Positions 56,010 through 62,124 of a DNA stretch of 64,000 bases are shown piece after piece. This stretch comes from Neobacillus bataviensis LMG 21833. Lineage in GTDB: Bacteria > Bacillota > Bacilli > Bacillales > Cytobacillaceae. The position numbers and the translations under genes are program-made. The stretch spans positions 1 to 64,000 of the forward strand of contig NZ_AJLS01000009.1 of the NCBI RefSeq assembly GCF_000307875.1. Reading direction: 5' to 3'. The notes beneath the pieces are model-generated. The model searched no databases. It was not told the origin of the DNA and saw nothing but the letters and a program-made list of their open reading frames with translations. How positions within the stretch are numbered: the first letter of the stretch is position 1; each line of letters starts with the position of its first letter.

Positions 56010-56069
56010 ATGTCAATCGAAGAATATGCAAATATCATCGATTGACATATGAATAAATAGTGCTATTTT
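56010..56069 (+). promoter_or_regulatory. Promoter with overlapping operator-like inverted repeat, upstream of the cytochrome cluster
   Basis: TTGACA (56042-56047), 16-nt spacer, TATTTT (56064-56069) with extended TGC. An 11-bp perfect inverted repeat, ATGTCAATCGA (56010-56020) and TCGATTGACAT (56038-56048), covers the -35 box with 17 nt between arms. This looks like a regulator site. The leader (about 225 nt) has a small terminator-like hairpin at 56134-56156 (AACAAC/GTTGTT, then TTT). No gene is seen in 55899-56303. Confidence 0.6.
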
Positions 56070-56303
56070 TGAATAAAAATACACCTGGGGATCCATTTGC
56101 ACTACATGAATAGTAGATACCTAGCCTTTAAATAACAACGTTTCTATGTTGTTTTTAGGGAAAAGGTTGGCTTACGTTTGAATGAAAAAATATTCACAAA
56201 TTGTACATTGGAATATACTCTTACAATGTTAGATACTACCTTTAGAGAGGTTAATATGGAAAATAAATAGAGAAAGAAATCCAAAATGGGAAGGGTGAGT
56301 TAA

Positions 56304-57707
56304 GTGGCCATTTGGGGGAAAAAGAAACCTAAAGATATAGATCCCGAAACGAGAGAAGATAGAAAAAAAGTTGGCCCGATTCGCAGGCTTTGGCAAAAAT
56401 TCAGAGGAATTGACTGGAAAAACCCAGTTAACAGGTGGAAATTATTATTTATTTCACTTGTTGGTTGTATCGTTGTGTTTGGCGGTGGATACGGAGTACT
56501 TTCTTTAACCAACTCGCCTTCATTTTGCGCCAGCTGCCATGAAATGGCACCGGAGTATTCGACGTATACAGCCAGTGCCCACAACAATATTTCATGTGTT
56601 CAGTGTCATATCAAGCCTGGGTTTGTCAATATGGTAACCCACAAAATGAAATCCATGAAAGAAGTGTACTACCATGTAACCGGGGTTCCTGAGCAAATTG
56701 TTCAAACGGAAGAGGAAGCTGTTTCAAATGAAAACTGCTTACAATGTCACTCCAAAAACCGGCTTGTCACGGCATCCGGTGACTTGAAAGTTAACCATAA
56801 AGGACATATCAAAGAAGGTATTCCTTGTATTTCCTGTCACGCAGGTGTGGTTCACGCTAAAATCGTCAGCCGCGGGATCAATACAGAAGAAGTCCGCGGA
56901 CATTGGACTAAGGAAAACGCTGAAAAATTAATGGAAAAGAAATACTTGAGACCTAATATGGGTTCTTGTATTGACTGTCATGACAAAGTTAACAACGGTG
57001 AAAAGCCATGGGAAGATGTGGCCTATAATGTGCCGCCAAACCCGGAAGAAATGGAGAAAAAACTCGAAGAAAAAACAAAAGAAGCATCAGGTGATGCATC
57101 TACAGCAGCAACAGCAACCGGTGAGGCAACTACAGAAGGTGAAAATAAAGAAGCAAACGCCGCTGTTCATGATGAAAAAACGCAGGCACTCATTTTACAA
57201 GCCATTGGCAAGCAGCAGAAGGACGTTAAGATTTCAATGGAATGTAAAACATGCCACAAACAAACAGAAATTCCTAAAACACATAAAAATATCGATTGGG
57301 GCAATAATCACGGAAGCACCGCTGTTAAACAGCTTGATAAATGTGTCAACTGTCACCAGGATTCAAAATGGGTAAGAGAAATACCAAAAGAAGATATTAT
57401 GTCCCTGCTAAAAATGGGCAATCAAAAAGAAAAATATGTACCTAATATGACTCTTGTTAAAGAACAAGCAAGAACGAATAAATTCTGCAGTGCCTGTCAC
57501 GCAGATCGGCCAGATAGTCATGGTGAAAGTAATCAATGGCTAACAGGTCACGCTGATAAGGCTAAAACTGGTGATATGAAAGCTGAATGTTTTATCTGCC
57601 ATGATCGTGAAAAGCCAAAAGCTGAATCTACAGATGCAAAAGCACCAACAGATGTTTATTGCCAATATTGCCATCGAACTGGTTTCAAGGACGATGTAAA
57701 AAACTAA
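56304..57707 (+). CDS. Membrane-anchored NapC/NirT-type decahaem cytochrome c
   Basis: 467 residues. One transmembrane anchor at about residues 45-68 after a basic cytosolic start, then ten CXXCH haem motifs: CASCH, CVQCH, CLQCH, CISCH, CIDCH, CKTCH, CVNCH, CSACH, CFICH and CQYCH. The first is CASCHEM, the CxxCHxM form in which Met can be the axial ligand in NrfH/NapC quinol dehydrogenases. The first four or five haems form the NapC-like part; a Lys/Glu/Ala/Thr-rich linker (about residues 245-295) leads to a second block of five. Normal NapC/NrfH has four haems, so this is enlarged. Start GTG with AAGGGTGAG upstream. Likely takes electrons from menaquinol and passes them outward. Confidence 0.92.
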   Translation: MAIWGKKKPKDIDPETREDRKKVGPIRRLWQKFRGIDWKNPVNRWKLLFISLVGCIVVFGGGYGVLSLTNSPSFCASCHEMAPEYSTYTASAHNNISCVQCHIKPGFVNMVTHKMKSMKEVYYHVTGVPEQIVQTEEEAVSNENCLQCHSKNRLVTASGDLKVNHKGHIKEGIPCISCHAGVVHAKIVSRGINTEEVRGHWTKENAEKLMEKKYLRPNMGSCIDCHDKVNNGEKPWEDVAYNVPPNPEEMEKKLEEKTKEASGDASTAATATGEATTEGENKEANAAVHDEKTQALILQAIGKQQKDVKISMECKTCHKQTEIPKTHKNIDWGNNHGSTAVKQLDKCVNCHQDSKWVREIPKEDIMSLLKMGNQKEKYVPNMTLVKEQARTNKFCSACHADRPDSHGESNQWLTGHADKAKTGDMKAECFICHDREKPKAESTDAKAPTDVYCQYCHRTGFKDDVKN

Positions 57708-57733
57708 GAAATTGAATCTGGAGGGACGCTTTT

Positions 57734-58891
57734 ATGGAAGAAGATCACAAACACGACCAGCAGGCCCCTCCTCGTTATCGTTATAAGTTAATTAAATTCG
57801 TGACACTAACATTATTTTTTCTAGTCATCTTCTTTTCACTGGGGATTTTTGGGCTGGAAGCAACCTCCGGCTCAAAGTTTTGCTCATCGTGTCATGAGAT
57901 GAAGCCGGAGTATTATACATGGAAAGCCTCTACCCACAGTGAAGTGGATTGTGTTAATTGTCATATCGAACCAGGGGTCAAACAGATAGCGAAGGATAAA
58001 GCAGAAGGTCTTATAAAGGAATTACGAAAAGAAGAGGGTATAACGGCAGCGATCATTCGGATGCCGAAAGAAATACCCGATAGTGCATGCGAAAAATGCC
58101 ACACTATTTCAACACGCGAATTTACACCATCAGGGGATATCATTATTCCCCATCAGCAGCACTCAGATAAAAAGATTACATGTACGCAATGCCACAGCAA
58201 CGTTGCCCATGGGAAAATTGCCGATCGAAATATGACCTTCAAGACTGACTATGATAAATGGGACAGTAAAGTAGGGCAGGCGGCAATGGCAGATTTAAAA
58301 TTCACCCGCCCAACCATGGAAACATGCATGGATTGTCATATCGCACGAAAGATTACCACTGAATGCAGTGCATGCCATACGACTGGAATGATTCCAAAGA
58401 GCCATAAAAAGGCAGATTTCAAAATCAAAAATCACGGTGTCATGGCAAAAACAGATTTACAGGACTGCAATTCATGCCATAAATATATGTCAACTGCCAA
58501 GCTGGAAGGGTATGAAGAAGCATCAACCATTGACAAGTATTTAAATACTGACAGCGGGCAATCAAACAAGGATGAGCACACCTACGCAAAAGAAAATACT
58601 TTTTGTCAAGATTGCCATAAAACGCGTCCAGCAAGTCATTCGAAAGCATTTATCGGTAATCATGGAACTGAGGCCAGTAAAAATGAACAAAAATGCTATA
58701 CATGCCACGATCCTAACAAATCAAATACGGCTAGTAATAATACTGTGAATTGTTCTACGTGCCATCAGATGAAACATCTTAAAAATTGGCGAGAAGGTCA
58801 CCCTATTCCTGTCGATAATGTTAAGAGACCGGAAGCAATGTGCTACACCTGCCATGTGGAAAAGAGATGCACAAGCTGTCATAAAAATTGA
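57734..58891 (+). CDS. Membrane-anchored dodecahaem NapC/NirT-like cytochrome c
   Basis: 385 residues. A transmembrane anchor at about 21-43 (FVTLTLFFLVIFFSLGIFGL) is followed by twelve CXXCH motifs: CSSCH, CVNCH, CEKCH, CTQCH, CMDCH, CSACH, CNSCH, CQDCH, CYTCH, CSTCH, CYTCH, CTSCH, or one haem per about 29 residues. The first is again CSSCHEM, and the pattern FC-SCHEM-PEY repeats that of the upstream decahaem protein, so the two are probably paralogues that diverged after the N-terminal NapC-like module. GGAGGGACGC before the ATG, 26 nt after the previous stop. Likely partner or relay of the decahaem protein. Confidence 0.92.
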   Translation: MEEDHKHDQQAPPRYRYKLIKFVTLTLFFLVIFFSLGIFGLEATSGSKFCSSCHEMKPEYYTWKASTHSEVDCVNCHIEPGVKQIAKDKAEGLIKELRKEEGITAAIIRMPKEIPDSACEKCHTISTREFTPSGDIIIPHQQHSDKKITCTQCHSNVAHGKIADRNMTFKTDYDKWDSKVGQAAMADLKFTRPTMETCMDCHIARKITTECSACHTTGMIPKSHKKADFKIKNHGVMAKTDLQDCNSCHKYMSTAKLEGYEEASTIDKYLNTDSGQSNKDEHTYAKENTFCQDCHKTRPASHSKAFIGNHGTEASKNEQKCYTCHDPNKSNTASNNTVNCSTCHQMKHLKNWREGHPIPVDNVKRPEAMCYTCHVEKRCTSCHKN

Positions 58892-58955
58892 TTCGGTTTT
58901 ACGGCGCAGAGCTCTTTTTCTAAACAAAAATAGATGCACTTTGAGGAGGATACTT

Positions 58956-59660
58956 ATGGAGGCCCAGGAACTCCCAATTATAGAAAAGCCTGAACCAAAC
59001 AAGGAAACACGAACGAAAAAGCGAAATGACCGCTATACCAAATGGCAGGGGATATCGTTAATCATTGCCACATTACTAATCAGCTTGATTGGCGGTTACC
59101 TTATCTGTGAAAAATTCATTTGGACGAAAGATCAAAACAGATTAGACCAGCAAATTGCCTATTATGAGACCTTAGTAAGCAAGGAGCCTAATAAACCAGA
59201 ACACCGGGTAAATTTAGGTTATTCCTACCATTTAAAAGGCGAGAGTGAGGATGCAGTAAAACAATTACAAATAGCCATCGATTTGGATAAAAAGAATGTC
59301 AGTGCCTATTTCAATTTAGGACTTGTCTATAATGATGAAAAACGCTATGACGATGCCCTTAAGCAGTCTAAACAGGCTGTTGAGTTAGCGCCGAAAGACT
59401 ATAAGGGTTACTTATTAGAAGGAATGGTTTATCGAAAGCTTAAAATGTATAAAGATGCGTTGGCATCCCTTCAGGAAGCAGACAAGTTAATGCCGGTCAA
59501 TAATGACATTATCTTCGAGATTGGAAGAGTAGCAGAGGACCAAGGCAATGTTAAAGATGCGGAAGAGCTCTACAAAAAGGCATTGAGCTATGACCCTCTT
59601 TATAAACCAGCATCAGAAGCATTAACTAGATTAGCAGCTAAAGATAAGACTGACAAATAA
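58956..59660 (+). CDS. Membrane-anchored TPR protein of the cytochrome cluster
   Basis: 234 residues. A basic, charged N-terminus, one membrane segment at about residues 32-51 (ISLIIATLLISLIGGYLI), then four or five TPR units outside the membrane: HRVNLGYSYHLKGESEDAVKQL, AYFNLGLVYNDEKRYDDALKQS and GYLLEGMVYRKLKMYKDALASL are seen in parts. TPR proteins (for example NrfG or CcmH types) hold apocytochromes or partners during assembly. GAGGAGG lies 6 nt before ATG 58956; the frame upstream to 58818 overlaps the dodecahaem gene and has no ribosome binding site. Role in cytochrome assembly or complex scaffolding is inference. Confidence 0.85.
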   Translation: MEAQELPIIEKPEPNKETRTKKRNDRYTKWQGISLIIATLLISLIGGYLICEKFIWTKDQNRLDQQIAYYETLVSKEPNKPEHRVNLGYSYHLKGESEDAVKQLQIAIDLDKKNVSAYFNLGLVYNDEKRYDDALKQSKQAVELAPKDYKGYLLEGMVYRKLKMYKDALASLQEADKLMPVNNDIIFEIGRVAEDQGNVKDAEELYKKALSYDPLYKPASEALTRLAAKDKTDK

Positions 59661-59676
59661 AAGGAGATGACTAGAA

Positions 59677-60642
59677 TTGAAAAAGACCACTGTATATATA
59701 TGGATGAGTGCGATGGTTGTCCTTTCTACAGCCCTATTCTCGGCCATCACTTTTTTGGATTTAGGGTCAACACTCAAGCCGATTGTGGCAGCAGCAAATC
59801 CTGTAGGAGGGGAGCCGGAGTTTAGACAATCTTTTTATGGCAGCTTTGAATCACCTCTAAATAAACCAATGGATGTATCGAAGATTGGCGAGTTCATTTA
59901 TGTAACAGACACAAAGAATAATCAGGTACAGGTTTTTAATCAAGCTGGAAATAATGTATTGAAATTTGGTAAAGCAGGGTCGGAAAAAGGACAGTTTCAA
60001 TTTCCATACGGAATCACCGGGGATAAAGATGAAAATATTTATGTAGCGGATTTGTATAATGCAAACATTTCAATCTTTAATTCTAAAGGGGAATTTATCA
60101 AATATTTCCCCGATCCGGAGAAAGCTATAAAGGCTCCAGGTGGAATGCGTATATATGATGAAAAATTATATGTTACAGATATTAAGGAAAACAAACTATT
60201 TGTGTTTAATTTAGCAGGAAAAAAATTAATGGAAATCGGCGGGCCGGGTCAAGATGAGGGCAGGTTTATTGCACCCAATGCGGTAGCAGTCGACAAAGAT
60301 AAACAAATTTATGTCACTGATTCTGGAAATAATAGAGTTCAAGTGTTTGATAAAGAAGGTAAATTTATAAAAGTTATTAATGGTTCAAAAGATGGAAAAG
60401 GGAATTCTATATTTGTTAATCCAAGAGGAGTTGCCATTGATTCAAAAGGGACTGTTTATGTGGTAAGCAATTTATCTCATAACATCTATGCATACGACAA
60501 AGAGGGAAATGAAGCACGTGTTTTAGGAGGCATGGGGACAGATAATGGTCAGCTTTACCTGCCCAATGGCCTGTTTATCGATGATCGAGATGCAATATAC
60601 GTAACGGATACCATCAATCAAAGAATATCAGTTTTTTACTAA
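59677..60642 (+). CDS. Exported NHL-repeat beta-propeller protein
   Basis: 321 residues. An N-terminal hydrophobic segment (about residues 8-27) acts as signal or anchor. About six NHL-type blades follow, recognisable by IYVTDTKNNQVQVFNQ, IYVADLYNANISIFNS, LYVTDIKENKLFVFN, IYVTDSGNNRVQVFDK and IYVTDTINQRISVFY. NHL propellers bind proteins or ligands and are often found beside multihaem cytochromes in metal-reducing bacteria. TTG start with AAAGGAGATGA upstream, 17 nt after the TPR gene. Ends just before a small hairpin (60663-60679). Confidence 0.9.
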   Translation: MKKTTVYIWMSAMVVLSTALFSAITFLDLGSTLKPIVAAANPVGGEPEFRQSFYGSFESPLNKPMDVSKIGEFIYVTDTKNNQVQVFNQAGNNVLKFGKAGSEKGQFQFPYGITGDKDENIYVADLYNANISIFNSKGEFIKYFPDPEKAIKAPGGMRIYDEKLYVTDIKENKLFVFNLAGKKLMEIGGPGQDEGRFIAPNAVAVDKDKQIYVTDSGNNRVQVFDKEGKFIKVINGSKDGKGNSIFVNPRGVAIDSKGTVYVVSNLSHNIYAYDKEGNEARVLGGMGTDNGQLYLPNGLFIDDRDAIYVTDTINQRISVFY

Positions 60643-60662
60643 TTAGCTTAGTTCCATGGTTC

Positions 60663-60679
60663 AAGTTAAACCTTAACTT
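60663..60679 (+). other. Intercistronic hairpin before the secreted hexahaem gene
   Basis: AAGTTAA ACC TTAACTT, 7-bp stem, 3-nt loop, then AAAGGGGGTGATG. Without a T run it is more likely an mRNA processing or stability element than a terminator. Confidence 0.35.
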
Positions 60680-60785
60680 AAAGGGGGTGATGCAAAAAAG
60701 AACTGAGACTAGGAAAGGGTTTACGAAAAGAAAGAGAAAAACAGAGAGAGAAAGAGAGAGAAGGAAATTTGGGAGGTTTTTAGAA

Positions 60786-61907
60786 ATGAGCAAGATAAAA
60801 ATAGGCTTTTCCGCATTGCTGACGCTTATAATGTTAAGTATGTTTGCTGCCCTTGCATCTGCAGAGGGGAATTTCACACCAACACCCAGCAACCCAGCAC
60901 CTGGAATTAATGTTGGTACAATTGATAACAGTGGTCAAGTAAATCAACATAAAACACATGGAAATTTCCAAAACAATACAAACTCATGTGCGAACTGCCA
61001 CAGCACACATAATGGTGATGACAGCCGCTTATTGAAATTCAAAAATGCAGAATATGATATGTGTTTATCCTGTCATGACGGTACAATGGGCTTTTATAAC
61101 GTCCAAACTGCTAGCGGCGCTGGTATCTTCAGCGAATCTCATGAAAGTGAATCCATGCATAATGTATCATCAGGAATCATAAATGGAAAGGCTCCTGGTG
61201 CATATCTCAATAAAGATACTAACGAATTAGAATGTTCAAGCTGTCATAATCCGCACGGATCTGTGAACGATAGATTATTAAAAGAAAATGTTATCGGTAG
61301 TGTCCCTTTTGCATATGGAACAGTGAATGGTGTTAAAGTGCCTGTACAAAACGGAGTTAAAACGATTAATCTTTCTTTATCAGATGATCCTGACTTTGCA
61401 GCAATCAATGCCTCTACAACCAATTCAGGATTAAAAATAACGAAATCAATTGGACCAAAAGATTCTCAAGATAAAATCAATTATTCTCAATTCTGTGCGG
61501 CCTGTCACGATGACTATGCTGCAAGCAGAACTGCTGGCAGACCTAGTAACGCAGGAAAAACTGCTGGAAACACGAATCATGATTTCCTTTACACGCATAC
61601 TTCTAACTCTAGTTCACAAGGTAGAAACTGTGCAGCTTGTCACTATGCTCACGGTACAGATATTACGACTTTGATGGACACAGCTGGAAAAACAATTGAT
61701 GATCTGAAAAAACCAGTTGCCCAAGGTGGAAAAGGGTGGTCAGATGCGGTTGCTAAAGATTACATGAAAGATGTAAGTGTTGGCGGTTCTTCTAACAAGA
61801 AGTTCACAAACATGGCAGTTTGCTGGTCTTGTCACCAAAGCACACATAAGATCGATACTCCTGTCGTACCAGGCGGAGATTATAGCGGTAAAAATAAAAT
61901 CCGTTAA
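60786..61907 (+). CDS. Secreted hexahaem cytochrome c with doubled-CXXCH-type motifs
   Basis: 373 residues. Signal peptide (MSKIKIGFSALLTLIMLSMFAALASAEG) and no later membrane segment, so it is exported. Six CXXCH motifs: CANCH, CLSCH, CSSCH, CAACH, CAACH and CWSCH, with surrounding HGNFQNNTNSCANCHSTH and CSSCHNPHG of the doubled CXXCH family used by extracellular cytochromes. GGGAGG lies 9 nt before ATG 60786. The same frame continues upstream through a purine-rich tract to 60687; that extension would put a Lys/Arg/Glu-rich tail before the signal peptide and is considered untranslated. A terminator follows. Confidence 0.9.
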   Translation: MSKIKIGFSALLTLIMLSMFAALASAEGNFTPTPSNPAPGINVGTIDNSGQVNQHKTHGNFQNNTNSCANCHSTHNGDDSRLLKFKNAEYDMCLSCHDGTMGFYNVQTASGAGIFSESHESESMHNVSSGIINGKAPGAYLNKDTNELECSSCHNPHGSVNDRLLKENVIGSVPFAYGTVNGVKVPVQNGVKTINLSLSDDPDFAAINASTTNSGLKITKSIGPKDSQDKINYSQFCAACHDDYAASRTAGRPSNAGKTAGNTNHDFLYTHTSNSSSQGRNCAACHYAHGTDITTLMDTAGKTIDDLKKPVAQGGKGWSDAVAKDYMKDVSVGGSSNKKFTNMAVCWSCHQSTHKIDTPVVPGGDYSGKNKIR

Positions 61908-61964
61908 AAAAAGCTAACCAATAGCCCTACTATTAGTTAGCCCAGCAAAATGAATAGTAGATAA

Positions 61965-62003
61965 ACAAGGTAGTAATATTCATTATTACTGCCTTGTTTT
62001 ATT
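61965..62003 (+). terminator. Terminator of the first cytochrome unit
   Basis: ACAAGG-AGTAATA pairs with TATTACT-CCTTGT around a short loop, then TTTTATTATT. An earlier imperfect hairpin (GCTAAC/GTTAGC) lies just after the stop. Confidence 0.78.
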
Positions 62004-62069
62004 ATTCCAGCGAGAAGACAAATTGTCAAAAAGATTTAACTTAACAACGATAATTCATGTTAATTCAGT

Positions 62070-62078
62070 TGATATAAT
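62070..62078 (+). promoter_or_regulatory. Extended -10 promoter of the last cytochrome gene
   Basis: TGATATAAT with TATAAT at 62073-62078, about 47 nt before the start, so this gene can be transcribed apart from the preceding unit. Confidence 0.5.
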
Positions 62079-62124
62079 AAATTTAAACCCCTGTTATACT
62101 ATGAAAAAGTAAAGGATGAATATC

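Noticed and set aside
56971-57375. 134-codon plus-strand frame inside the decahaem cytochrome gene
   Set aside because: Low-complexity Lys/Gln-rich shadow of the linker region in another frame; no start signal, and the haem frame is certain.
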